The position numbers and the translations under genes were made by a program. A DNA stretch of 54,456 bases, from positions 1 to 54,456 of the forward strand of contig DHMN01000049.1 of assembly GCA_002405805.1 (NCBI GenBank). The letters run 5' to 3'. This document shows positions 35,087-43,168 of the stretch, piece by piece (the stretch's first letter is position 1; the number at the start of each line of letters is the position of its first letter). Source of the stretch: Cyanobacteria bacterium UBA4641 (GTDB taxonomy: Bacteria > Cyanobacteriota > Vampirovibrionia > Gastranaerophilales > Gastranaerophilaceae). The notes beneath the pieces are model-generated. The model was not told the origin of the DNA. It did not search any database and saw only the letters and a list, made by a program, of their open reading frames with translations.

Positions 35087-35722
35087 ATGCCAATGAATAA
35101 GTGCGACATCATTAACGAAATAAACAAGCTAACGGCAGAATTACCACTTGTAAAAAAAGTTGCAGAAATTTCAGAACATGAAGGTTTAGAAATAGCTTTT
35201 AATGAATTAACTGAAAAATGTTGTAGCTCAATTAAAGTTAAAAATTTTAAAACAGGAAAAGATTATATCAAAGAACTTGAAATAATAAACAGCTTCAAAA
35301 GATACCTAGAAGGACAAAACGAAAGAATAAAACGAATTGAAACAAGAATTGCTGAATTAAAAATTGATTTAACTAAATATCAATTAAGTATTTTTGAAGA
35401 GAAAAATCAGGGGAAAATTGATACAGGGATTGCTTTTCAGGATAGAGAATTATTTTCAGGTGATGTTTTTGAAACATCTTCAAGAGAATATTTACTCATT
35501 GCTGAAAGCGAAGAACATCCAACAAATTTCTGCATAACAGGAACTGCTTTTACCGAAGAACTTCTGCTTCAATACCCTAAAAATCGTGAAATTTTAAACA
35601 ACACAGCTTATCTAGGCAATATGTATGATGATGATAAGTTGGCTGAATTTCTTGCGAAATTAGAAGAAAAGCAAGAAGGATTACAAAATGATGAAAATGA
35701 TGAAGCAGATAACGAGGATTAA
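35087..35722 (+). CDS. Hypothetical coiled-coil phage protein (211 aa)
   Basis: Residues about 60-115 form a coiled coil (EIINSFKRYLEGQNERIKRI and onward). The rest is acidic with a beta-rich middle, and the end is a poly-acidic NDENDEADNED tail. GGAAGGAA lies before ATG 35087; an ATG two codons later is the alternative. No family is recognised. It is transcribed with the early operon. Confidence 0.6.
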   Translation: MPMNKCDIINEINKLTAELPLVKKVAEISEHEGLEIAFNELTEKCCSSIKVKNFKTGKDYIKELEIINSFKRYLEGQNERIKRIETRIAELKIDLTKYQLSIFEEKNQGKIDTGIAFQDRELFSGDVFETSSREYLLIAESEEHPTNFCITGTAFTEELLLQYPKNREILNNTAYLGNMYDDDKLAEFLAKLEEKQEGLQNDENDEADNED

Positions 35723-35740
35723 CAATTTTAGGAGCAAACA

Positions 35741-36061
35741 ATGAGCAACCAAAAAACAATAAACAAAATGAGAGAAAATATCTTGTCAGGTGCAAACAAT
35801 TTTGTAGGAACAAAACCTAATTATTGTGATATTCAAGAAGATTGCAAGCCTTTAAGGGAAGCTGTAACTCAATATAATTTAGTCGTAAAACAAAATCAGA
35901 GCTTGCAGCGAGAAGTTTTATGGCAAAAAGAACAAATGGAAAAAGACAACCAGTATCTTATTAAACTTGAAGAAGCCAATATGTTGCTTGAACAAGATGT
36001 AGAAACTTTAAAGAAACAATTAGAAACAATCAAGGAAAGGTATCAAATAAATGAAGATTAA
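35741..36061 (+). CDS. Hypothetical coiled-coil protein (106 aa)
   Basis: Residues about 40-100 make one continuous coiled coil rich in Gln, Glu and Lys. AGGAG precedes ATG 35741 at good spacing. It overlaps the dUTPase gene start by 11 bases. No known function. Confidence 0.6.
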   Translation: MSNQKTINKMRENILSGANNFVGTKPNYCDIQEDCKPLREAVTQYNLVVKQNQSLQREVLWQKEQMEKDNQYLIKLEEANMLLEQDVETLKKQLETIKERYQINED

Positions 36062-36812
36062 AAGAGAATTAGCAATGGCATTATTATTTTCAATAAATGC
36101 AGGAATACTTATTTTAGCAATGTGCTCAAATGTTGTAAAGCATCAATGGATGATGTTATCCACAAATTCTGTAATGTTATTAGTCAGCATATATTTTATA
36201 ACATACTTCATTGATATAGTTTTAAATAGAACAACAAGAAGTGCAACCGTATTATCAAGAGCTGTTGATTTGCTAACGGATATTTCAAGCGACATGTTGG
36301 AATATTCAAAAGAGTTAATCAGAAAAGCCACTTCAAAGCCTAATATAGCACTTGATATTGTTTGTGATGATGAAAAATATATGCCAAGATACGCAAACTT
36401 AACTGATGCTTGCATGGATCTAAAAATAAAAATTCAGATTGAAGATAAAGAAAAAGAAATCAAAACCGACTGCTATTTTTTAAAACCAAATGAAACGCAA
36501 GTATTTTTAACAGGCATTAAAGTTTCTATTCCTCAAGATTATGCAATGTTAATTTATCCAAGAAGTTCTACTGGTTTCAAGTTACATTGTATGCTAACAA
36601 ATACAACTGGAATTATTGATGCAGGTTATCGAGATGATGTCAAACTTGCAATAACTAATTTTGGCACAGAAACAATTTGCTTAAAAGACGGACAAAGAAT
36701 TGCACAATTCATGATAATCCAACGACCTCAAGTAAACTTAAATCTTGTTGAAGATAATGAAGATTTTAGAACAGGTGATAGAGGTGGTGGAGTAGGAAGC
36801 ACAGGTGAATAA
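36051..36812 (+). CDS. dut: Membrane-anchored dUTPase
   Basis: The 253-residue protein has two transmembrane helices (about 8-27 and 38-58), a helical linker, and a complete dUTPase domain from about 96. All five trimeric dUTPase motifs are recognisable: DACMDLK (119-125, with Cys where Gly is usual), PRSSTGFK (170-177), GIIDAGYRDDV (187-197), GQRIAQF (214-220), and RTGDRGGGVGSTG (240-252). It converts dUTP to dUMP and pyrophosphate and keeps uracil out of phage DNA. Usual phage dUTPases are soluble and about 140-170 residues. The catalytic Tyr and the P-loop-like last motif are kept. Confidence 0.9.
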   Translation: MKIKRELAMALLFSINAGILILAMCSNVVKHQWMMLSTNSVMLLVSIYFITYFIDIVLNRTTRSATVLSRAVDLLTDISSDMLEYSKELIRKATSKPNIALDIVCDDEKYMPRYANLTDACMDLKIKIQIEDKEKEIKTDCYFLKPNETQVFLTGIKVSIPQDYAMLIYPRSSTGFKLHCMLTNTTGIIDAGYRDDVKLAITNFGTETICLKDGQRIAQFMIIQRPQVNLNLVEDNEDFRTGDRGGGVGSTGE

Positions 36813-37171
36813 TGCTAAGAACTATACTAATAAATTTAAGTGCGGCAGTTCTATTATTTCTAATTTTAGCACCACTTCTTGCATTACCTTTTGAAAGGAA
36901 AGACGAAATGACACACGAAACTTCAAGAATAATATGCGAACTATTAAATATTGATTACATAGATTTTTCAATACCTGAAAATTTTATCCAGTTGATGGAC
37001 TTAGTTTTTAAATTTCATAAATATTTTAATCTTCATATCAAAAGCAGAAACAAGAACTTTTTAGAAGATACTCTAAGTGTTTTATCCGTTGAAATCGAAG
37101 AAGAAATATATGAGCATCCATCAAAAGTAAAAGAATTTGCTTGCATTATCAAAAACGAATACTGGAGCTGA
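36812..37171 (+). CDS. Small membrane-anchored hypothetical protein (119 aa)
   Basis: ATG 36812 overlaps the dUTPase stop (TAATG). A single hydrophobic N-terminal helix (residues about 4-27) is followed by an acidic helical domain. Coupled to a membrane-anchored dUTPase, it may work with it at the membrane, but this is inference. No family recognised. Confidence 0.6.
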   Translation: MLRTILINLSAAVLLFLILAPLLALPFERKDEMTHETSRIICELLNIDYIDFSIPENFIQLMDLVFKFHKYFNLHIKSRNKNFLEDTLSVLSVEIEEEIYEHPSKVKEFACIIKNEYWS

Positions 37172-37173
37172 TA

Positions 37174-37365
37174 ATGTTTGAAAATAATCACTTGACAATG
37201 AGAGAGCAATTTTTTACCAAAATGGCTAATCAACTCATAAGAAATTCTGATGCAGCATATACCTTTATGGGAGTAGTTTGCGACACTGTAAGTATAACAG
37301 ACCTGCCAACGATAGAAGCAATCTTTTTGAGCAAAACAAAAGAAAAGACACCAAGTAAAAATTAA
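37174..37365 (+). CDS. Hypothetical phage protein (63 aa)
   Basis: The start is set at ATG 37174, six bases after GGAG and two bases after the previous stop, rather than at a TTG 33 bases upstream. The 63-residue helical protein has no recognised motif. Confidence 0.55.
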   Translation: MFENNHLTMREQFFTKMANQLIRNSDAAYTFMGVVCDTVSITDLPTIEAIFLSKTKEKTPSKN

Positions 37366-37379
37366 AAGGAGTTATCCAA

Positions 37380-37856
37380 ATGACAAACGAAATGACACAT
37401 GACGATATTATCAATAAAGAAATTGAAGAAGAACATGAATTTATGCGAGCAAGAATTAAAGAGCTTGAAAACAAACCCACTTATCCATTCAACGAAGCCT
37501 TTAATAAACAACTTCAGGAAGAAAACGCATTTTTAAAAAATACAATTAATCATTTTGCAGAAATTTTTGGAATAGAAAAACCAAACTATACAACAAATAA
37601 AGATTTTGCAGATTTTATTGGCAAAGTAGAAAATAAACTCCAAGCGAAAGAGCAAGAGTGTGAAGCATTAAAAGGTGAAAACTTTACTTTTGTAGAACTT
37701 ATAAAAACACAAGAAGAATTAATTGATAAATACGAACAAGCACTTGATGAGATAGAAAAAATTTGTCAAATAAAAGAGGAAAACAGTCAATTTGTATTGC
37801 CAAGTGTATGGCAACAAATTTTAGACATGATCCACAAAGCAAAGGATGGTGAATAA
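37380..37856 (+). CDS. Coiled-coil early phage protein (158 aa)
   Basis: The protein is mostly coiled coil, with a LQAKEQECEALKGENFTFVE segment and an ALDEIEKICQ end recurring in proteins of gut phages. AAGGAG lies before ATG 37380. It ends TAATG into the next gene. Function is unknown. Confidence 0.6.
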   Translation: MTNEMTHDDIINKEIEEEHEFMRARIKELENKPTYPFNEAFNKQLQEENAFLKNTINHFAEIFGIEKPNYTTNKDFADFIGKVENKLQAKEQECEALKGENFTFVELIKTQEELIDKYEQALDEIEKICQIKEENSQFVLPSVWQQILDMIHKAKDGE

Positions 37857-38083
37857 TGACTAGTGAAAAAATAAAATTAAACGGTGGAACTTTTTCTCTT
37901 TCAAAGGAAGAACACACTTTATTAAGAGAAATATTTATTGAATATCGTAAACAATTAGATACAGAAAAAACTTTAAACAATGATAGAGTTATGATGTCTT
38001 TTTACCAACAAGCATATAATGAGCTAATTAATTTAATAAAAAAATTCGATTGCTATGAAGGATGGATGGAACAAAATGACTAA
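37856..38083 (+). CDS. Small hypothetical protein (75 aa)
   Basis: This charged helical protein overlaps its upstream neighbour by one base and its downstream neighbour by 8 bases, so it is part of a tightly coupled run of early genes. No family recognised. Confidence 0.55.
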   Translation: MTSEKIKLNGGTFSLSKEEHTLLREIFIEYRKQLDTEKTLNNDRVMMSFYQQAYNELINLIKKFDCYEGWMEQND

Positions 38084-38612
38084 CGAGTTTTTATTCACAT
38101 CCAAAGGTAAAAATGATGAATGCTACACTCACAGATACGCAGTTGAGCCATTGCTTGAATTTCTTCCACAATTTAAAGACAAAATAATATGGTGTCCTTT
38201 TGATACGGAAGATGGCGAATTTGTAAAAGTATTCAGAGAATATGGTTATAATGTAGTTAATTCTCATATTTCAACAGGACAAGATTTTTACTTGTACGAA
38301 CCTGAAAAATGGGATGTTATAATCTCAAACCCACCATTCACAGGGAAGGCAGAAATTTTTAAACGAGCAATCAGCTTTAATAAACCTTTCTGCCTGCTCA
38401 TGACTTTAACATGGTTAAACGACCGAGCACCGAAATTATTATTTAAAAATATCGGTATGCAGCTTTTGATGTTTGAAGATCGAATGGAATTTAAAAATCA
38501 AAACACAGACAAAGCAATCAACTTTTCTTCTGCATATTTTTGCCGAGATTTTTTGCCAAGCAGAATTGAAATAAGAAATTTCAAAAGCATTAATCAGAGG
38601 AGCTTGTTCTGA
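38076..38612 (+). CDS. DNA methyltransferase-like protein (EcoRI-methylase type)
   Basis: The protein of about 178 residues has the SNPPF catalytic motif of amino-methyltransferases in WDVIISNPPFTGK, preceded by WCPFDTEDGEFV and the VVNSHISTGQDF segment. This order resembles phage proteins related to the EcoRI adenine methylase. A classical FxGxG SAM motif is not obvious, so activity is uncertain. It may protect phage DNA from host restriction. The ATG at 38076 is preferred; a GTG/ATG upstream would overlap the previous gene more. Confidence 0.7.
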   Translation: MTNEFLFTSKGKNDECYTHRYAVEPLLEFLPQFKDKIIWCPFDTEDGEFVKVFREYGYNVVNSHISTGQDFYLYEPEKWDVIISNPPFTGKAEIFKRAISFNKPFCLLMTLTWLNDRAPKLLFKNIGMQLLMFEDRMEFKNQNTDKAINFSSAYFCRDFLPSRIEIRNFKSINQRSLF

Positions 38613-38770
38613 TGGCGTTGAAAGTTGAGTATATAAAACCGAGAGAAGATATTTCAGAAGAAGAAAATCGCATCAGATTAATTAAATTTGTAACCTTATT
38701 TGCACAAGTAGGTTTCAAAGAAATATGTCTCAACCCTGAAACAAATATCAAGTTAGATTGTTATGATTAA
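38612..38770 (+). CDS. Small hypothetical protein (52 aa)
   Basis: ATG 38612 overlaps the preceding TGA, with AGGAG nine bases upstream, and the frame ends at TAA 38768-38770. The 52-residue acidic protein is the last gene before the integrase unit. No family recognised. Confidence 0.55.
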   Translation: MALKVEYIKPREDISEEENRIRLIKFVTLFAQVGFKEICLNPETNIKLDCYD

Positions 38771-38785
38771 TTTTTTATGTATAAT
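38758..38785 (+). promoter_or_regulatory. Integrase promoter
   Basis: TTGTTA (38758-38763) and TATAAT (38780-38785) are 16 bases apart, 35 bases before the integrase start. The 19-bp AT site 38790-38808 lies between the -10 and the gene, a good place for repressor control. Confidence 0.65.
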
Positions 38786-38820
38786 TACTTTAAGTTAATT
38801 TAATTTAAGTTAGGGTGATT

Positions 38821-40353
38821 ATGCCGAGAAAGAAATGTGTTATATATACTCGTGTTTCCACAGAGGAACAGACCAAAGGATATTCTCTTGACGGACAGGA
38901 AAGAATTGATAGAGATTTTGCTGCATCATTAGGATATGAAGTTGTAAATGTTTTTAGAGAAGAAGGTATAAGTGCAAAAGACCTCAACCGACCACAACTA
39001 CAAAACTTAATGAGTTGGGTAAGAGAACATGCAGCAGAAGTTGATGCAGTTGTATTTTGGAAATGGGAAAGAATATCAAGAGGTACAGAATATGATTATG
39101 CTGTATTAGGAAGATTTTTTGACGAGTGCAAAGTTGCACCGTTATCAGCAACAGAATGTAATGAAGATAGTCCGGAAGGCGAACTTCTAAGATGGATTAC
39201 AAAAGGTACAGCTTTATACGAAAGAAGAAAAATTTCTCAAAGAACAGCAATGGGAATGGAGCAGAAAGCAAGAGAAGGTATCATTCCATGTAAAGCACCT
39301 ATTGGCTATAAAAATTATACTTTGCCAGATGAGAAAAAAATTGTTATTGTTGATGAAGAAAAAGCTCCATTTATTAAGAGAGCTTTTGAATTATATGCAA
39401 CAGGCAACTATTCTTTAAAAAGATTGGGCGATACTTTATATCTTGATGGTTTCAGACATCCAAAAACTGGTGAGAAATTTCCACCAAGAAAATTTGAATG
39501 GATGCTGAAAAATAGTTTTTATATCGGTAAGATAAAATATAAAGGAAATTATTATGAAGGCAAACATGATCCAATAATTTCTAAAGAATTGTTTTATCAG
39601 GTTCAGAGCATGTTCGGTTGGAAGAAACCTAAAACGCATAATATTTATTTTCCATATACCAATATGATTAAGTGTGCTTGTTGTGGTGAACACAGGTTAT
39701 CGGCAGAAATGAAACGTGGAGCACATAATTCGGGCGAGTATATTTATTATAGATGCAAGTGTGGATGCAAAGCTATCAAACAAGAAGAATTAGACAAAGT
39801 TTTTATTGATATGCTTGATGATATTTATATCCCACCAAAAGAAATTGAACTAATAAAAGATGAAGCGAGAGAGCTTTTACAGGCTATTAAAGATTATGAG
39901 AATAGTCTTGAAAGTCCTATTGAAATGCAGAAGAAAATTGAACAAATCAAAACAAGAATTAAAAAAAGTTATTCAGATAAACTTGATGGCAATTTACCTT
40001 ATGGCATGGATGAGAATGATTGGAATAAGCTCATGGCAGATTGGGCTTCCGAACTCAATCAATTAGAGATGAAATTAGAAGAACGCAACCAAAAAAGCAA
40101 AGTTCTATACAACCACTTGAACCTAATAATGGCATTTTGCAACCAGTTACCTGAACTGTTTAGATTAGCTACACCAGAGATAAAAAGAGAAATAGTTCAA
40201 ACATGCGTCCGAACCCTAACTTATAACGGTGAAACCCTTCAAATAGAATTATTTCCAGTATTCTACAAGATGAAATACTGGAAAAATGTTAAAAATGGGG
40301 CGGAAGATGGGATTCGAACCCACGCATATCGGAACCACAATCCGAGGTCTTAA
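38821..40353 (+). CDS. Large serine integrase
   Basis: The 510-residue site-specific recombinase (ATG 38821, AGGG six bases upstream) has a resolvase domain with catalytic Ser13 in YTRVSTEEQ. A recombinase domain with PIGYKNY (about 160-260) follows, then a zinc ribbon (CACCGEH ... CKCGC, about 280-320), a coiled coil (about 350-420) and a C-terminal segment. It integrates and, with a directionality factor, excises the phage. The last 18 codons run antisense through the tRNA-His gene, ending inside its anticodon arm. This suggests that the attachment site lies at the 3' end of the gene and the tRNA. Integration of serine recombinases in tRNA genes is uncommon. Confidence 0.93.
   Translation: MPRKKCVIYTRVSTEEQTKGYSLDGQERIDRDFAASLGYEVVNVFREEGISAKDLNRPQLQNLMSWVREHAAEVDAVVFWKWERISRGTEYDYAVLGRFFDECKVAPLSATECNEDSPEGELLRWITKGTALYERRKISQRTAMGMEQKAREGIIPCKAPIGYKNYTLPDEKKIVIVDEEKAPFIKRAFELYATGNYSLKRLGDTLYLDGFRHPKTGEKFPPRKFEWMLKNSFYIGKIKYKGNYYEGKHDPIISKELFYQVQSMFGWKKPKTHNIYFPYTNMIKCACCGEHRLSAEMKRGAHNSGEYIYYRCKCGCKAIKQEELDKVFIDMLDDIYIPPKEIELIKDEARELLQAIKDYENSLESPIEMQKKIEQIKTRIKKSYSDKLDGNLPYGMDENDWNKLMADWASELNQLEMKLEERNQKSKVLYNHLNLIMAFCNQLPELFRLATPEIKREIVQTCVRTLTYNGETLQIELFPVFYKMKYWKNVKNGAEDGIRTHAYRNHNPRS
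40296..40353. other. Candidate attR within tRNA-His 3' half
   Basis: The integrase coding frame and the tRNA-His gene overlap here. The tRNA 3' end faces the prophage, the usual geometry when a phage restores the tRNA 3' end on insertion. The partner attL is not visible in the window. Confidence 0.45.
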
Positions 40354-40372
40354 CCGCTTGACGACTTCCGCC
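40296..40372 (-). tRNA. tRNA-His (anticodon GTG)
   Basis: On the minus strand an 8-bp acceptor stem (GGCGGAAG with CTTCCGCC, including the extra G-1:C73 pair specific to tRNA-His) is followed by an encoded CCA. D and T arms (GGTTCGAATCC) are clear. The anticodon loop is TTGTGGT in a TCGGA/TCCGA stem, giving GTG. Confidence 0.95.
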
Positions 40373-40435
40373 ATTTCGTATGTAATTATCATAACAAAAA
40401 CAGAGATAAAATCAAGTATGAATTTCAATTTATCA

Positions 40436-40936
40436 TCAAAACCAAATTTCAGGTTTACAATCATCGATAAATACATAATGTGAAGGGTCTGCAGAATTTA
40501 TACATCCATTAATTAAGCCTTTTAATTCTTTTGCCTTTTCTTTTGCATAAGCTGCGGTTTCTGTATCATAAATGTCCACCTCAGATTTATCATTCATAAC
40601 AAGCACAATATGGCTGACTTTTCCAACTTGTTTAACTTTTACGCCTGAGATATCACTAAAAACTATATCATATTTTGTCGAAGTTTTTACTTTAGGTAAA
40701 GTACACTTACCATCATCATAATCCCAGCATAAAGTATGCTTATAAGAATACGTACTTAAAACACAATTATTTGCTGACGTTGAACAACTCAACTGAACAG
40801 GATGGAAATTCCACTGCGAAACACTCAAATATGCAAATGAACATAATTGAAATGATATATACAACACCACCAACCACGAAAGAATTGGATGTTTAACAAA
40901 TGTATTTTCGTAAGCATCTAATAAAAATTTATACAT
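40436..40936 (-). CDS. Membrane protein of unknown function, paralog 2
   Basis: The 166-residue protein has one transmembrane helix (about 18-38) and a Cys-rich, extracytoplasmic-type domain containing CSTSANNC, CWDY and a final DDCKPEIWF. It is about 60 percent similar by eye to the adjacent 179-aa protein upstream, so the two arose by tandem duplication. Only three bases separate them. No known family. It lies between tRNA-His and rpaB and is probably host, not phage. Confidence 0.7.
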   Translation of the reverse strand: MYKFLLDAYENTFVKHPILSWLVVLYISFQLCSFAYLSVSQWNFHPVQLSCSTSANNCVLSTYSYKHTLCWDYDDGKCTLPKVKTSTKYDIVFSDISGVKVKQVGKVSHIVLVMNDKSEVDIYDTETAAYAKEKAKELKGLINGCINSADPSHYVFIDDCKPEIWF

Positions 40937-40939
40937 AAA

Positions 40940-41479
40940 TCAAAACCAAATATCAAAACTACAATCATCAATAAAGTCATAGAGGGAGTTATCAGAAGGA
41001 TTTAAACAGCCATGAATCGAGCCTTTTAACTTATTAGCTTTATCTTTAGCATAAGTTGCAGTTACAGTATCATAAATATCCACCTCTGAATTATCCTTCA
41101 TAACAAGCATAACATGACTTGCTTTACCTAATTGTTTTACTTTTACGTCTGCAATATCTGTAAACTTGATATCATTTTTAGTAGAGGTTTTTATTCTAGG
41201 TATAGTACATTTTGAATAAATACGGTTGCTGTGGTGCGATGATAACAGACTCTCAAACAGGTAGTCCCAGCAAAAAGAATGTTCATAAGAATAAGTATTT
41301 ACCACGCAATTATTTGTACCCACTGAACAGCTAACCTCAACAGGATGAAGATTCCATTGAGTCACACTTGAATATACGAACAAACAAATATTAAAAGAAA
41401 TATATAATACAACTAAACTTGAAAATATCGGATGTTTAACAAATGTATTTTCATAAAAATCAAGTAAAAACCTATACAT
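40940..41479 (-). CDS. Membrane protein of unknown function, paralog 1
   Basis: The 179-residue paralog of the next gene has the same N-terminal pattern (FLLDFYENTFVKHPIF), one transmembrane helix, a Cys-containing outer domain and a FIDDCSFDIWF end. It carries an extra stretch after CWDY (LFESLLSSHHSNRIYSK). Function is unknown. Confidence 0.7.
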   Translation of the reverse strand: MYRFLLDFYENTFVKHPIFSSLVVLYISFNICLFVYSSVTQWNLHPVEVSCSVGTNNCVVNTYSYEHSFCWDYLFESLLSSHHSNRIYSKCTIPRIKTSTKNDIKFTDIADVKVKQLGKASHVMLVMKDNSEVDIYDTVTATYAKDKANKLKGSIHGCLNPSDNSLYDFIDDCSFDIWF

Positions 41480-41495
41480 AAAAACTCCTACTGAA

Positions 41496-41522
41496 AAAGC
41501 CCTCTATTTTTAAGAGGGCTTT
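41496..41522. terminator. Bidirectional terminator after rpaB
   Basis: Ten-base arms AAAGCCCTCT and AGAGGGCTTT (41496-41505, 41513-41522) around a 7-base loop lie five bases after the rpaB stop, with A/T runs at both sides. Confidence 0.85.
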
Positions 41523-41527
41523 AAAAA

Positions 41528-42277
41528 TTAGTTAATTCTTTGGAACATATAACCGATTCCGCGAGCTGTCAAAATCAACTCAGGATTTGCAGGGTCTGTT
41601 TCCAACTTTGAACGTAATCTTGAAATATGAACGTCAACAACCCTTGTGTCAATGCGATGGTCTGGCGGATAAGCCCAAACATGTTGCAAGATTTCGTTTC
41701 TTGAGAAAGCTTGACCAGAATTATTAACCAACAATTCAAGCAAACTAAATTCCATGCCGGTCAATCTGATTCTTTCATTCTTTCTGTAAACTTGACGACG
41801 AGCTGTATCAATTTTGATATTACCTGTTGTTATAACATTTTTAGTAACTTTGCCTGAAGGAGTAACCATTTCGCGGTTATTTGTTCTTCTTAATACAGCT
41901 TTAACCCTTGCTTCAAGCTCTTTAGGACTGAAAGGTTTGATAACATAGTCATCAGCACCCAATTCCAAACCAGTAATTCTTTCAGAAACATCACCCAATG
42001 CTGTCAATATAATAATTGGAACATCTGAAGAACGTCTGATTTCACGAGTTACACCATAGCCGTCCATTTTTGGCATCATTACATCTAATACCACTAAATC
42101 AGGATTATATTTATTAAAAGCTGCAACTGCTTCTTCACCATCTTGTGCAGTGTAAACATCATAACCTGCCATTTTAAGACGTGTTTCCAAGATACGTCTG
42201 ATACTAGCCTCATCATCAGCTAGAAGGATACGTTGACGGTCTTCTGTCTCACTTGGCATTTCCATATTTTCTGTCAT
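41528..42277 (-). CDS. rpaB: OmpR/PhoB-family response regulator, RpaB-like
   Basis: The 249-residue regulator has a receiver domain (LLADDEASIRRILETRLKMAGY, phospho-acceptor in LVVLDVMMPKMDGYG, switch region LGADDYVIKPFSPKELEARV) and a winged-helix DNA-binding domain ending HISRLRSKLETDPANPELILTARGIGY. The sequence reads closely like cyanobacterial RpaB (Ycf27), which controls light and stress genes. Here the host is not expected to photosynthesise, so the regulon must differ. AAGGAA precedes the start and a terminator follows. The cognate kinase is not in the window. Confidence 0.9.
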   Translation of the reverse strand: MTENMEMPSETEDRQRILLADDEASIRRILETRLKMAGYDVYTAQDGEEAVAAFNKYNPDLVVLDVMMPKMDGYGVTREIRRSSDVPIIILTALGDVSERITGLELGADDYVIKPFSPKELEARVKAVLRRTNNREMVTPSGKVTKNVITTGNIKIDTARRQVYRKNERIRLTGMEFSLLELLVNNSGQAFSRNEILQHVWAYPPDHRIDTRVVDVHISRLRSKLETDPANPELILTARGIGYMFQRIN

Positions 42278-42303
42278 AGTCTTTTCCTTACTTACTTTAC
42301 AAA

Positions 42304-42332
42304 ATTATACAATAGTTCACAAACACTGAAAA
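42304..42332 (-). promoter_or_regulatory. Promoter of rpaB
   Basis: On the minus strand TTTTCA (42327-42332) and TATAAT (42304-42309) are 17 bases apart, 27 bases before the rpaB ATG, inside the 142-base gap after kdsB. Confidence 0.6.
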
Positions 42333-42419
42333 ATATTACGATTTATTTATTTTTCTATAGTTTTATAACATTATGTTACACTAATTTACACAAAATTGCA
42401 AGCACATGTTTGAGAAATT

Positions 42420-43154
42420 CTATAATTTAGACTCTAAAATTTGTCTGAATTTTTCCAAATCCTCTTTTGTATCAATGCCAACAGGGACAAAGTCAACAAC
42501 AGAAGTTTTTATCTTCATTCCGTTTTCCAAAGCTCTAAGCTGTTCAAGGCTTTCTGTACACTCTAGCGGTGTTTGAGCTAATGTTGTCATAGTCTCTAAA
42601 GCTTTTCTTTTGTAGCCATAGATACCCAAGTGACCATAAAAAGTAGCAATACCTGCATTTCTTTCATAAGGAATTTTTGAGCGAGAAAAGTACAAAGCAA
42701 AGCCCTTTCTATCTGTTACACACTTGACAAGATTCGGATTGGTAATCTCTTCTTCGTCTGTCAATACCCTGATTAAAGTTGAAATATCAGCCTTATCATC
42801 TTCTTTGACATTACGAATAACATCATCAATACTTTCAGGTTTAATCAAAGGTTCATCCCCTTGTAAATTACAGATATAAGAAATTTCAGGACGTCGAGAA
42901 ACAACTTCCATAATCCTGTCAGAGCCGCATTTATGTTCAACAGATGTCATTTCAACTTCGCCACCAAAAGATTTTACTTCGTCGTAGATTCTTTTATCAT
43001 CCGTCGCAACAATAATCATATCCGCAAGTTTTGCTTGTTGAGCTTTTTCATAAACCCAATGAATAACAGATTTTCCCATAACTTTTAACAACGGTTTGCC
43101 TTCTAATCTTGATGAACCGTATCTTGCAGGTATAATTATCGCAGTTTTTGACAT
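42420..43154 (-). CDS. kdsB: 3-deoxy-manno-octulosonate cytidylyltransferase
   Basis: The 244-residue enzyme activates KDO as CMP-KDO for lipopolysaccharide synthesis. The nucleotide-binding start IIPARYGSSRLEGKPL, the NLQGDEPLI metal-binding loop, and the C-terminal ALENGMKIKTSVVDFVPVGIDTKEDLEK end are all in place. AAGGAG before the start. It implies a Gram-negative-type outer membrane with KDO. It lies 14 bases after prmA in the accD operon. Confidence 0.95.
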   Translation of the reverse strand: MSKTAIIIPARYGSSRLEGKPLLKVMGKSVIHWVYEKAQQAKLADMIIVATDDKRIYDEVKSFGGEVEMTSVEHKCGSDRIMEVVSRRPEISYICNLQGDEPLIKPESIDDVIRNVKEDDKADISTLIRVLTDEEEITNPNLVKCVTDRKGFALYFSRSKIPYERNAGIATFYGHLGIYGYKRKALETMTTLAQTPLECTESLEQLRALENGMKIKTSVVDFVPVGIDTKEDLEKFRQILESKL

Positions 43155-43168
43155 TATTTTCTCCTTAT

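Larger units (their letters stand above)
1..40296. mobile_element. Temperate podovirus-type prophage, left end not resolved
   Basis: A continuous block of phage genes runs from the window start to a tRNA-His gene. It contains terminase, portal, scaffold, capsid, tail tubular A and B, T7-type fibre, lysis genes, an immunity switch, replication genes and a serine integrase. Late genes read leftward (about 30,222 to 922) and early genes rightward (32,083 to 40,353). The virion set resembles Bordetella phage BPP-1 (Bbp16- and Bbp19-like proteins), which is also a DGR podovirus. The right edge is placed at the tRNA because host genes begin beyond it. I saw no copy of the tRNA 3' end on the left, so the left edge is at or before position 1, or the crossover core is too short to recognise. 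Confidence 0.9.

Noticed and set aside
40298..40353. Last 18 codons of the integrase as a true protein domain
   Set aside because: They are the antisense of tRNA-His, a common artefact where a frame enters a tRNA; the integrase family does not need them.
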